A DNA stretch of 64,000 nt from Lactifluus volemus (Eukaryota; Basidiomycota; Agaricomycetes; Russulales; Russulaceae). Of the stretch, positions 47,034-58,100 are shown piece after piece; position 1 is the first letter of the stretch; each line of letters starts with the position of its first letter. A program made the position numbers and the translations under genes. The DNA lies in contig WTXI01000005.1 in the NCBI GenBank assembly GCA_022376515.1, positions 744,001 to 808,000 of the forward strand. The letters run 5' to 3'. Under the pieces are notes generated by a model that saw nothing but the letters and a program-made list of their open reading frames with translations, was not told the DNA's origin and searched no databases.

Positions 47034-49990
47034 GACACGACTCGAATAACCCCACTGTTTATTTCAATTCACCAACGGATGTGCCCTCCTTTAGAACGCG
47101 AAATCTTCAGTGGAACGCACCTGGAGCTCTCGGGTGCCTCAACGCGCTGCAACAGCCAGGAGGCATGGCCGCAAAGGGAGATGCTGTGGAAAAAAAAAAT
47201 AACCATTATTATGGGTACACACATATGCCTTTCATGGTGCAGATCGTTCACAAATAGAAGTATATCGTCACAAGAAGGCCGGCGTGTAGATTACGACCGC
47301 ATCGATAGAAAAATGGTCTGCGAGAAAAATACTGTAACCGAGGCCTATGTCAGACCCTCTAGTCCCCACAGACTTGTCATGTACCATCAGACCGGTGTAT
47401 CCATACACATAATCGGTGATATTTAGTTTTTAAATCTTGTAGATCAATGGAACGGAAGCTGGCAGAATCGCGTGGAATTAGAGCCTGATTAGAGCAGTTT
47501 GATGCCAAAAAATTAACATCGATCTGTCACCTCTCGTGACAGTCCGTGACGTTGCCCGTGCTACAGCCTTAGTACGGCCTAACAATCCTCTGTTGTCAAA
47601 TGATGTCGTGCAACCCTTGACTAGAATTGTCGCCCGATTGCACCATATTATTTCTCGAACGCTTGCGGAGTTGGCATGAACACAGCTCTTGAGTGTCATT
47701 CGCAGGGTCCACCGCACTCGACTGCGGTAGTTCCGGCTCGAAAACCGGAGGGGCGAAGAGAAGCAATTGGGTTTGTGAAAACAAGAAGAGGGCTACTTCG
47801 ATGGCACCTGAGAGGTTCAACATTGAGGCATTGAAAAACTGGACCGCCGAGGGCACGGAGTGGTGATCAAATGCCCACCAATGTGTGACTGTGAGAGGCA
47901 GGATAATCAGGAGGTACGCAAAGGGTAAACTAAATGATTGGTTTGTCAGTAGGATTTGCGATAAGAAAGGACATGCATGGCGTACAGAAGCAGTCTCAAT
48001 GTTGCTCGTCTATTTGGCGTTCCAAGTTGACTAGGGTTCAGATTCCTGTTGTTGACTGACAAGCGACCCGTTGCCCAGAAGTAGACCGGGATGTACAGAA
48101 CAATTGAAGCAAATAAAGCAATCCAAATCCAGAGATACGATCCAACCAGGAGTTCCGCATTGAACCGGTGACTGATACAGCACCAATACTGGTCATGATA
48201 TGATTAGACAGGTAATGGAAAGGTGTGAAGTATTTGAAAGGACTCACGGGTGTAGGCGCTACATACTTCTTGTTGAGGCCATTACCAAGACCAACACAGA
48301 GAGCAATGAAAACACAAATAAGACCAACAAGGCCGAAAGCAGGCCTACGTGCTTCTATCCCCACAGACCATAGAGCCGTTACAAAGGTGTGGGCGCCAAG
48401 TAGCTGGATAGATGAGCGACATTGATCCTGGACTCAGAAGCTCAAATGTAGTATAAGGGGAAGGACATACGAGTATGGTCAGCGCGACCCCAAGTTCACC
48501 ACTCTGCTGTAAGATACCCTGGGCTACGCAATACGGCCCCGTTGTGACAATTCCATTGTGGGCCCATCGGACATTAAGCGCACCCCCCAAAGCCAGGATG
48601 CCATCGAATATAAACAGGGTGAGCTGTCACACGAGTCATATTAGTTTCTGGGGAGGGCCATAGAACTATGGAGACCATACCAAGTAAATGTCGGCGGGTG
48701 TCTGTAATAACCTCCAGCCACCATTTGGCAGCACTTTCCTATAACGAAGTACGTTCCTCTGTGCAGCATTCTGTCAGAAAAGATACATGCAGTGGCAGGT
48801 AAGATGTTCCAGCCTACACCAATTAAGATGAATAGGACCATCACACAGAGAATACTCAAGAAGGATGTCTCGACTATGAGCTTTATGTGGGATGAGTTTG
48901 AGGCACAAGTCAGAATAGTAGGATGCTCATTGCTCACCGTCAAACCGATTGTTTGACCATGTGTTAGGCATGTAATCGTGGGATTGGAACTTCGTGCAGA
49001 TGTTAAGCTTTGCTGGTACTGCTGCGCGTTGCAGACCGTCCCATGAACACCACCAAGTCCTGACATCAGTAGATAGAGTAAAAGATCAGCCTCGGAGGGG
49101 ATGAAGACGTTGGGGTTAGTCGAAATGACATACTAAGACGCCCTAGGCCATTTCATACTTTCGCTACGAGAGTGGGCATCCATGTCTTTCCCGCGCACGT
49201 CACCGTGTCCCCTGACTTTCCTTTGCGGCGTCCTTCTCTTTCCGAACTCACCTGCGCGCTCTCACACCATACCGCGTCCAGGCCATCTCGGTCTTTTGAC
49301 TCGCACCACGAGTCGTCGAAGTCGAGCGCCCGCCGAGCAAGCGCACAGCAATTCATCATGCATGGCACATAGGTTTGAAACTCCAGTGCGAGTATCCGCT
49401 TCTCGTCGCACTGTGTGAATCATCATGATTTTAGTAGTGGCGGGGGACAAGGCACGATTCACACGGGATGATGAACATTTGAAATTGATGTCGAAAGTTG
49501 GAAATCCTGCTATCGCCGCCGCGCTCTGATAGGTGCAGGTTATGACGTTGAGTTTCTGTCGACATGTCACATCAGAACTTTCTTTCATATCCCTGCATCA
49601 GGTTGGCTGCATTGGCAGTTGGATCGCATCGCCATTACCAACGGCCGCAAAGACTTCCCTCATACCACCCTCAGAAGACCTCTCCTATCGTTCTATGTCA
49701 TCTGTGGCTTCATATGCTTCCAGCACATGAGAAAGCGAAGGGAGGCGTGTCCGTGGCCCATAGACGAGACGGTCATCGAAAGGGCAACTCAATGTCATAC
49801 ATACTTCAGGTAGCGTGACCCGCGAGGGTCACGAAATGCTGTGTGAAAAACATACTCGTTATGAGCCGATACATCCTTTTTTCGTGTCGCATGTCGTACA
49901 ACAAATAAACTGCCCAGAAAGTCCAGACTCCAGATAAAGCAAACAGATAGAAAAATGACCACGTGGATGGTGTTGTAATCAGCACACGTG
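47034..49990 (-). repeat. receptor array unit 4 of 4
   Basis: It starts at AATAACCCCACTGTTTATTT, contains receptor copy 4 and about 0.9 kb of spacer, and fades near 49990, just before the small gene at 50061. The caspase-like relic is absent. Confidence 0.8.
47596..49066 (-). CDS. seven-transmembrane GPCR-like protein, copy 4 (intact)
   Basis: Seven exons, about 370 residues, all junctions in phase. Exon 1 is 49066-48938, ending at QTIGLT with donor GTGAGC. Next come TM1 (ETSFLSILCVMVLFILIG) and the loop RNVLRYRKVLPNGGW. TM2-3 contain LTLFIFDGILALGGALNVRW and CVAQGILQQSGELGVALTIL. TM4 is FGLVGLICVFIALCVGLGNG, TM5 YLWIWIALFASIVLYIPVYF, TM6 LPFAYLLIILPLTVTHWW and TM7 LFLFSQTQLLLFAPPVF. The tail (ANDTQELCSCQLRKRSRN) is polar. 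The sixth intron uses the donor GTACGC inside LRLL; this was inferred because it alone keeps phase with the last exon. It is probably a plasma-membrane receptor of the fungal cAMP-receptor-like class, but no ligand can be assigned. Confidence 0.75.
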
Positions 49991-50060
49991 AGCGATCCTT
50001 GATCTTGCAAGCAAGATAAACTCATAATAACCTGTGACACACGTCAGTTCCAAGTCAACA

Positions 50061-50557
50061 ATGGCCAAGACCGCAACGAAGAAAGGCCCTAATAAAAAGC
50101 GTACCTCTACCTTATCAAGTACGAACCAAATTCGACCGCATCACCCTGCAACGGTAGCAGCAAAAAAGCAATCACCTGCGTCTGGCCACGCCAGCAATAG
50201 TAAAACGCGCAAGAAGAAGCTATCGCATCAACAGGCTAGCCAAGCTCGAGACATCCTCGACGCAGAATTCCGCGGTCTATGCGCTGGGGTAAGTTGTATT
50301 GAAATAGCCCTCAGCCCACTCCCACTTTCCAACTCCCCTTCCCTCCCTTTTACCCTTGAAATCCAACCGCGGACGGCAACGTATTGACGCATATGAATCT
50401 CTAACTCTTCCCTGCACAGAACTTGCCACTGCCTCCATCCGGAGCGGTGGTGCCGATGACGACTACGACGACAATGTCTACTACTCCTGGACCATCCGAT
50501 CATCGTCTTTCCGAGAAGTCGGTTCAAGATTTGGCGGGCATTCTTGGCGCGCTATGA
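50061..50557 (+). CDS. small basic hypothetical protein, 121 aa
   Basis: Two exons (50061-50288, 50420-50557) join in phase across a 131-nt intron with a GTAAGT donor and a CTGCACAG acceptor. The N-terminal half is Lys/Ser/Thr-rich (MAKTATKKGPNKKRTSTLSS, then KTRKKKLSHQQASQ), looks like a nuclear-targeting tail, and ends in a short predicted helix (ARDILDAEFRGLCAG). The second exon is Pro/Thr-rich and ends with an amphipathic helix (LSEKSVQDLAGILGAL). I do not recognise the family. It marks the right edge of the receptor array and is not repeated in it. The clean splice and the in-frame second exon support a real gene. Confidence 0.65.
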
Positions 50558-51121
50558 ACCCGCAATTATTATTATTTTGGACTCACCGCACCAGTACTCG
50601 GCGATGGATTGTGCCAGCCGTGGTGTTCTGCTATAAGTAAGGTGGGTTGGATATGACATCTCGTATCGGTTGCACTTATCGTGTGGGTCGTTAGGCTGGC
50701 CACAGCATAAGTGGTCGGAGCATGTGGCCATGGCGAATGAACGGGGCACACCTCGAAGACAAGTAATAGTATTTGGTTGTATTTGAGGGGAGGTAGAGGT
50801 ATTATCTGGTTCGGCTGCTCGTTTGCCTTGACTTCGAGGTCACCACACTCAAGAGGGTCGATGGTGTAAGGGGCAAATCGTATCGCATTCGGGAGTATCG
50901 CGGCAGTCATAACAGAGAATAATACAAAAATTAGATCCACAAATTTCGACGGTTATCGTTGACCAGCACAGCTGAAAGTATCCGCGACAAGCGCAACACT
51001 ACGTAGAGATATAACACGAACCGAAACAGATAAAATGAAAGGGAAAAACAAAGATTCAAGAGGGGCAATACAGATCAGAATACACATACCCACGCGCACA
51101 CGCCACTAATCTGACACAAAT
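50558..51121. other. intergenic, no feature seen
   Basis: Separates two convergent genes; short frames only. Confidence 0.5.
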
Positions 51122-52828
51122 TCATGACATGTCGTCCCAATTTGGCCGCGGCACGCTGACAGATAGCTTGCCCATCAGCTTGCGCTGGCGCAAGTTCTTG
51201 ACTTCGGTGTTGATAAGGTCACGCAGGCGCTCAAGGTCAAGACTGCGCTCTGCGCGCGAGCCCATAAGCAAGTTGCGCCATATGCCAGCAGCGGCGACCG
51301 AATTGTCGATTCCGAGCTGCATCGGCCGGTGCAGGCGCACCATCTTCTGCATGAGATGGTCTGGACTTGGGTAGATGGCGTTCGGCCACGCGATGCGGAT
51401 AGCGAACCACCATCCGAGCGGCTGGTACCAGAGAGGGTTAGAGAGCTCGTCATCAGATGTCTGATGCTCAGACTCGGATGAGGGACTCACCCGTCCGTCT
51501 GGAAGGCACCGCTCGGGATACGAGTCGTATGTTGTCAAAGTACCGTCGGTAGCGAAAAGCTGGGTAACATTACACCGATTTTTTGGGTCAGTGTCCTGGG
51601 TGAATCGTTGCGCACGTAAAATAGAAACTGACCGATGCACTACCCAATGGTTGTCATCAGAACGGTGCTTGGCTAGGACAATCAATAACCTCGGCATGCC
51701 ATCCAAACCGAAAGGATGCCACAGTTCGCGTAGCATTCCGGAAGCATCTCCATGACGTCCGTTAAAGACCGCGTTGCTGATCGCATCCGCCATGTTCGGA
51801 GGCACGAATAAGCGATCAACGCGACCGCCTGGACCATCTGTCATCTTACTACGCACGTATCGCTTGTATGTCTGTGTTGACCAGATGCTGAGCGCAACCT
51901 CGTCGACCTGGTTTCCACGTGTTGTGCTGTTGAGTGCCGTGTCAAGTTCAGAGACAGGCCAAACGATAGCCCAGTTGAGCAAGCGCTGGTGGATACGTTG
52001 CCACTGATGCAGCTGAGGCGGCTCGCTGTTGTAGTCACTTGTAGGTTGCTGCTGCCAAACCTGACCTGGAGGCACATCCCGCGCACCATCGTCAGAAGGT
52101 AGGGGAGGAAGTGGAGGTGAGGAGGCCATACGGTCTCCGTATCCACTCGGGTTGGAGTCTGGAATCTCTTGCATGCCCGACTCGGTTACTGCGGCCGGCC
52201 CATCTGGGTCTTCTTCCTCGTAATCTCCGTTGTCCCTGGCCAGTTCCCAGGTCTTGTGTGTGTTGCCAGACTGACTTCCAGGACCCGCTCGGACGCGAAG
52301 CTTATACAGCTCCTCCTCCAGGAATTGCTGACCTGGAGAATCACGATTACCCGTGTATTCACTCAGGCCACGGTTGTGGGTATCGCCTTGGGTAGAGGTC
52401 TGGGCATAGTGACCGTGACCTTGTTCAGTTTCGTCATCCTCATATTCCTCTTGTTCTGTCAGACCGTGGGTCGATCCGTCGTGATGATGCATAGAACCCG
52501 GTAGAGTTTGCCCGTGGGTCGATTCCGCAATGTGCATGTCAGTAGCAGGCTGGAACATAGACTCGTCGCCAACTGTCCCCGTTGGATGCGTCTGAATGTT
52601 AACCGTTTGCGTCAACGGCGTCTGAGTGTACATCTCTGAGGGGACTTGCTCGCGCGTATAATATTGGCGCTCATCTATTGGGGACATTGCTTGCTGGACT
52701 TTGATGCTGTCAATCTTTGGCCCAAGACTATCTACTCTCTGAGTGAGCAGGAGAACTCCTCGCTGGAGTTGCTTGGCCCATTCCGGGGGCTCCTGATAAC
52801 GAGAATATTGGGATGAGTTGACAGACAT
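51122..52828 (-). CDS. hypothetical protein with a possible Ulp1-like protease fold
   Basis: It starts MSVNSSQYSRYQEPPEW (ATG 52828; the frame is open further up). The N-terminal half is acidic, Gln/Thr/His-rich and probably disordered. The C-terminal half is structured (WQRIHQRLLNWAIVWPVSEL, TYKRYVRSKMTDGPGGRVDR, HGDASGMLRELWHPFGLDGM). DNHWVVHR and LTTYDSYPE resemble the His and Asp boxes of Ulp1/C48 cysteine proteases, and HRPMQLGIDNSVAAAGIWRN occupies the place of the Q...D-C-G box but has no cysteine. An in-phase 69-nt intron after CLPDGR (donor GTGAGT) gives PLGWWFAIRIAW. Another intron after HR would need one extra G near 51544. If the fold is right, the protein is catalytically dead. 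The family assignment is inference. Confidence 0.5.
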   Translation of the reverse strand: MSVNSSQYSRYQEPPEWAKQLQRGVLLLTQRVDSLGPKIDSIKVQQAMSPIDERQYYTREQVPSEMYTQTPLTQTVNIQTHPTGTVGDESMFQPATDMHIAESTHGQTLPGSMHHHDGSTHGLTEQEEYEDDETEQGHGHYAQTSTQGDTHNRGLSEYTGNRDSPGQQFLEEELYKLRVRAGPGSQSGNTHKTWELARDNGDYEEEDPDGPAAVTESGMQEIPDSNPSGYGDRMASSPPLPPLPSDDGARDVPPGQVWQQQPTSDYNSEPPQLHQWQRIHQRLLNWAIVWPVSELDTALNSTTRGNQVDEVALSIWSTQTYKRYVRSKMTDGPGGRVDRLFVPPNMADAISNAVFNGRHGDASGMLRELWHPFGLDGMPRLLIVLAKHRSDDNHWVVHRSVSILRAQRFTQDTDPKNRCNVTQLFATDGTLTTYDSYPERCLPDGRVSPSSESEHQTSDDELSNPLWYQPLGWWFAIRIAWPNAIYPSPDHLMQKMVRLHRPMQLGIDNSVAAAGIWRNLLMGSRAERSLDLERLRDLINTEVKNLRQRKLMGKLSVSVPRPNWDDMS

Positions 52829-52967
52829 GGTAGAATTTAAAAAAAAAGGTGGGTGGCAGACCTCAGCTAGAAGGGGAGGCTGGTAGTCGGGCCGTAAATG
52901 CACGCTTGGGTCATGGTCATGGAAAGACTTTCGGTACTGTTTAATAGTCTTTACGTAACATCAGCTA
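52829..52967. other. short intergenic spacer
   Basis: 139 bp between two same-strand genes; nothing notable. Confidence 0.4.
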
Positions 52968-54752
52968 TCAGGCATGCTGCAGCAACGTGGTCCGGAAAAG
53001 GGTTTGTACCTCGTTGTCATACTTCATGCCAAGTTGCTTGACCCGGGCCTTGACTGCCTTTCGCACGGCCTTCTTCACAACCTCATGCTGGCTCGGATCA
53101 TCCAGTTGGTGTAACAGAATGCACAGATTCAAATCATGGTAGTGAGAGAACTGGCCGGGCTCCAAGACCGAAGTTGCCGCATATGATGTACGGGGTGTCC
53201 TGTTGCCCTGGTTTAACACATTTTCCACCAGCCTTGTTTCTTCTTCATCCAGTTCATCGGGGCCAGGGGAGAGCGCCCGAGGCGTGGCACCACGAGATTG
53301 CTTGGACGGAGAACCGCTAGTGTGACCAGGCACGTCTAAACTAAGGCCACGTATTGCCATGTGAAGAAGGTCCTGCTCAGTTGGCCCATTACGGTATGGA
53401 GAGAAGGGCCGCTGCGACCGGTTATTCCCATTTGAGAGGATCGACGGTCCCGCGGTGCGAGAGCGCACTTGAGATGTCGAATAAGCGAATGAAAACCTCA
53501 GATGAACGAAGCTCACTATCTCCGTTCTGTTGGGAGTACCCTGGTTTAGGGTCACCCTCTACCTGGGAATCACCGTCTGAAGGAGGGACAGGAGGCAGTG
53601 AGGGTTCTCTCCCTACAGACCTGACAGCATTGCGTTGTGGCTTCATCTGCGAGGGAGAGTCTGACGGGGAGAGTGAAGGTGCACGTGAGTACGTGCGCTG
53701 ATATTTGACAGCTGATGCGCTGCCAATATTGCTATGGCTCTGGCTTGGGGGTAGCGGGGGGTATGCAGTTGACTGCTTCTCGGTTACACGACTCTTCTGG
53801 GTTGCGCGCGAGTGACCAGAGGGAGTGGGAGAGGCAAAAGAGCGAGGTGGAGGAGATCGTAGGTCGCCGTTCAACCCCGCTTGACTGCTTGGTTTGGGCG
53901 ACTTCTTTTGGATACAAATTAGTGCGGATCAATTTTGGGGTTCCGTGCGGAAATGACATTCACTGACCATGGTGGTATCTTGCAGAGTTGTGACAACTTC
54001 CTTTTGTGTGCGAGAGAGCAGTGAGGGTGTCTTTTGAGACGCAGAAGCACGGGAGCCGGTGCGGGGACTCCGGGTCTCTGGGGTCGGCGAAACCACGGAA
54101 ATCGGGAGGGGGACACCCGCTGCGTGAACAGGCTACAAGGATACGATATCACGAATTTAACTGGGGTCAATCGCGCAGAAATTTGTAGGACCGGAGAGAG
54201 AGAACAGACCTCGCCAAAAGCGCTTTCTGGGGGCATTGGGCCAAAGTTGCCGAATGATGATCCGTAAGATTCATAGTGAGGACCGGGTTCATCGTCCGGC
54301 CCGGGTTCATGATGCTTGAGTTGGTGGAGCAACCGTGGAGCGTCTTATTAGCTTGCGACTTTGTCAGAGTGAAGAAAAGAGTACGCACGACCCCGTTACG
54401 CTGCACCAGCGAACCAACAGTCGACCGCGCACCCTCTTGCACGTCAGAAGCTATATCATCCTCTTCATCACCGTTGATGTTGGTCCCAAAGTCATCCCCG
54501 AAGCCGGATTTAGCGGAAGACTCGCCCTCTGACTTCAACTGCTCGAGGAACACAAGTACTGGCAACTGTTCGGTGCTGCACGGATAATAGAAAGGTGGAA
54601 ATCCATATACCTTTTTCTTCGGGTGCTGCGATGGTTGATTTAGAAACACAGTTAAGCACCGGTGTTTCGGAGTTAAGACAAGGAGAGAGCGAACCTGGGG
54701 TACTAGAACGCAGAAGGAGTGAGCCCAAGACCTCCTGAGGAGGGGCAGACAT
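52968..54752 (-). CDS. Ser/Pro-rich hypothetical protein, multi-exon
   Basis: It begins MSAPPQEVLGSLLLRSSTPG (ATG 54752). After one or two introns the reading passes LLHQLKHHEPGPDDEPGPHY and SYGSSFGNFGPMPPESAFGE, then a long Ser/Pro/Thr-rich region (KSPKPSSQAGLNGDLRSPPP, SPSDSPSQMKPQRNAVRSVG). It ends with a helical domain: EQDLLHMAIRGLSLDVPG, DELDEEETRLVENVLNQGNR, YHDLNLCILLHQLDDPSQHE and VVKKAVRKAVKARVKQLGMK. Introns with donors GTCTGT, GTCAGT and GTTTTC can be placed in phase. The first junction needs one more A in the A5 tract at 54612-54616. The family is not recognised. It lies 139 bp upstream of the Ulp1-like gene on the same strand, so the two may be functionally linked, and it shares its promoter region with CTF4. 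Confidence 0.6.
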
Positions 54753-55155
54753 GATAATAGGATGTAAGGGATTAGAGAGAAGGGATAATGACGATAATCG
54801 GAGGAAAGCTGATCACTGTAATATCTCTGCAACGAGGCCGTCTAACCTTTGCCCACAGTTCAACTTTCTCCTTCAAAATTGCCTTTTCAGGTAAGATACC
54901 CGAGATCATTTCCCACGAGTTATCCGAGCTTTGTTCAAGTTAATCACCCATGACCGATGGATAGATAGGGTTCCGGTTTTAAATTTTGAGTTTTGTCCAA
55001 TAGGTTTCCGTAACTTTTAGTGTCAACAACAACAACACATGAATCCGAGAATCTCGAGAACCCGAGAACCGGAACCCGACCCGTGATTACTGTGACAACT
55101 GTGACGTAACGTGTCAGGACGCGTCTCGCGTCTCGAGTTAACGAGCACACTGACA
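54753..55155. promoter_or_regulatory. divergent promoter region between the Ser/Pro-rich gene and CTF4
   Basis: About 400 bp between two divergently transcribed start codons. An ACGCGTC at about 55120 contains the ACGCGT core of MCB elements recognised by MBF-type G1/S factors, which would suit a replication gene such as CTF4. This is a single site, so the suggestion is weak. Confidence 0.4.
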
Positions 55156-58100
55156 ATGTCCAACCTCAAGGCCGCGATTAACTTGGCTCACTCCCCAGGT
55201 TATACAGCCCTTGCATTTTCAAGAGATGGAGCGTGAGTTGCTTCGCTTGGCTTGCTTATATCGCGCTCACCATTTATCGTTTACAGTTTTTGCTATACTG
55301 GTGGTGACGACTGCATTGTCCGGCTATGGAAAACAGACCAGGGAGAGGACCAGGAGCCACCGACTGCAATTGAGGCTGGGGAATCTATTATGACGTTAGC
55401 CGCTAGCGTACGGTCTGCTCTTCCCCTCTCATTTCTTGCTCACCGTGCTCACAGAATAACGTGTGGTTTTCGGGAAGTAAAGACTCTGATGTACGACAGT
55501 ATAAGGTGGGGGATCCAGACATGGAGGCAGTAGTAACCAGCTCTGCCGCAGCCTGTATTCGGTGCGTTTCCGTAGATCCTGCGGGAAAGCGGATTGCTGT
55601 CTCGTCTGAGTGAGTCGTATTCTTGCTCTCGATCTATCAAGTTTACTTCCATGAAATCTCACTAGCGAGGCCACGATTAAAGTAATTGACATCGAGGACA
55701 CCGTCAACATGTCAGTTTTGCATGGTCACAACAATGTCGTACGGAAAGTGACGTGGGAGCCATCGGGCTCTTTTCTCGTGCGTCTTCCTGCACCCATTGT
55801 TCTACGGATTCCGACCACAGAAATGTCGCTGCAGACGTCATGCTGTGCAGACGGGAAAGTCATTGTATGGGATCTCACTCAACAGGAGCCCAGACAAGCC
55901 AAACTCATAGACGGCATTATTCCTGCTATCAAGGACAAGGAGTACGTTGGCCATTGCGATCCCTAGTCTCTAGCGTGCTCTGATATCAGGTATAGTTCGA
56001 GAGACTTTGCCCATGATTGTTCTGCTCTCTGGCATCCATCTGGGCAATATTTTGTCGTCGCGTCTCGTACTCATGGTACCTGACGTGTAACTCAGATGAT
56101 CGCACTTGTATTCACACTCTTTCTTTCAGAGATTCTCACCATCGCTCGTGACTCCTGGACCAAGGCGTCAGCTTTCAGCAACAGCTCCTCAACTGGTCCG
56201 ATCTATGCGCTGGCGCTATCTCCAAATGGCGTATACTTGGCATCATCCACTAACAAGGATGTGCACGTCTGGTCGACACAAACGCGACGGCTACTGTTCA
56301 CGTATGTTCTATCTGTGCTTCCAGTGGACTGATCCCACATCGGCCTTCAGATTCCCGAACGCTAGCACTGAATTTGTTACACAAATAGCGTTCTCGCCAA
56401 CTAAAAACCTCCTTGCATGGACCGATTTTGCTGGGTCCCTGCACCGCTGGTCTGACCCGATCCCATCCTCTTCGCCGAGTCCGGTGGCTTCTATTTCTAC
56501 CTCCGCTTTGACACGTCCCGTGCGACGGGGGCCTACGCCAACGCTTTTTGACGACGAGGCTATCCCCCACAAACCTGATCAACAGGAAGACGCTGCCATA
56601 GATGGTGTTGACGACTTTGAAAACGATGATTGGATCTTGGATGATATTGGCGATGGGATGGAGGATGAGTCGATGCTCAAGGGGATGACGGAAATGCTAT
56701 CGTGAAAGAGATGGGTATGAGTATTCCACAATGCCGCCACATGTCCTGACTTTTTTTCACAGTTAGTGTGACGAAAGCGCAGCCAGCATTTCAACCAGGA
56801 TCTACCCCGATGGAGAACAGAAAGCGTTACCTGGGTATGTCCATTCACTCCAAGAACAAAAGGGTGTTAAATCTGTGGTCACACCAGCATATAACCTGAT
56901 CGGAGTCATTGAAGTGACTGACCAGGACACACACCACATCGTCAATGTAGAGTTCCACGACCGCTCTGCGAGGAAAGCATATCATTTCACTGATCACTTC
57001 CGATACGGCCTTGCTGCACTTGGTGAGCGTGTCTTTGGTCTGGTGGACAAAGCTGACTCCTTCCAGGGCCACGCGGCGCGGTTTTTGCTTGCCAACCTGA
57101 AAATGAACATCCGGCACACGTCGTGTACAAACCATACGGCAATTGGGCCACGCAGGGCGAGTGGACCTATGAGCTGGGCGACAAGGCCCGCGTACTCGGC
57201 GTTGCCGCTGGGGGGCCTACGCCATCCAAGTCGATGCGTATCCTTACCGACGGGGACATGCAGGGAAATGGCAACGTCGTGGTTGCAACGAGTGAGAACG
57301 AACTAACTTTCCTGAGTGGCACGGGTATCGAACGGTGCTCTGTTGCTCTGGATGGGGACTTCGTCAGTATGGTAGCAGGGCCTGAGTGGGTATTCGTCGT
57401 CCAGCGTGACGGCTCGACTACGATGGATGGTAAGATTTGGTGCTTGGCGCAAGCGTTAGTAGTACGTTGCCTAACTATGGACTCCAGGGTCGCAGAACCT
57501 GGTGGGCACCCTGTACGATTTTGAAGACTTGTGTGTACTGCAGAACCGCAAGCTCCCCATACGAAAGGGCCAAACGTTAAAGTGGATCGGCATCTCAGAA
57601 GAAGGGGTATGTATACTGTACTCTGTCCCCTTTCGTGGCGCCTCTTGTGCTGAGGTCTGACTGTTATTTAGGCTCCCGCTGTCTACGATTCTAAAGGTGT
57701 CGTGTATCTGATGCCGCGTTTCAGAATCCCACTCCGTGGAACATGGATCCGCATTCTGGACACAGAAAAGCTCGAGCGGAAGCAAGGGAAGGATGAGTCA
57801 TACTGGCCAGTTGGTCTCGGCGAGGACGCTTTCATGTGCCTCATCCTGAAGGGTCGGCAAGAACACCCGTCGTTCCCGCGGCCTCTTATCCAGGAGTTGC
57901 CTATCCGCTTACCTTTCCGTGGCAAAGATCCGAAAGACGCACCACTGGAGGAACAGCAAGTGTAGTCACCACTTGCTGATACCGAAAGTCACTGAAAAAA
58001 AGGCTTGCAGCTTTGCGCGCGAATCCATGCACCTTCAGATGACCCGTGACGCGCTCGGTGACGAAGATATCCCGGATGAAATCCTTCAGCGCGAGCTCGC

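Noticed and set aside
52968..54752. Gag-like retrotransposon protein as an alternative reading of the Ser/Pro-rich gene
   Set aside because: No zinc knuckle, protease or reverse-transcriptase frame follows; the gene has several ordinary introns.
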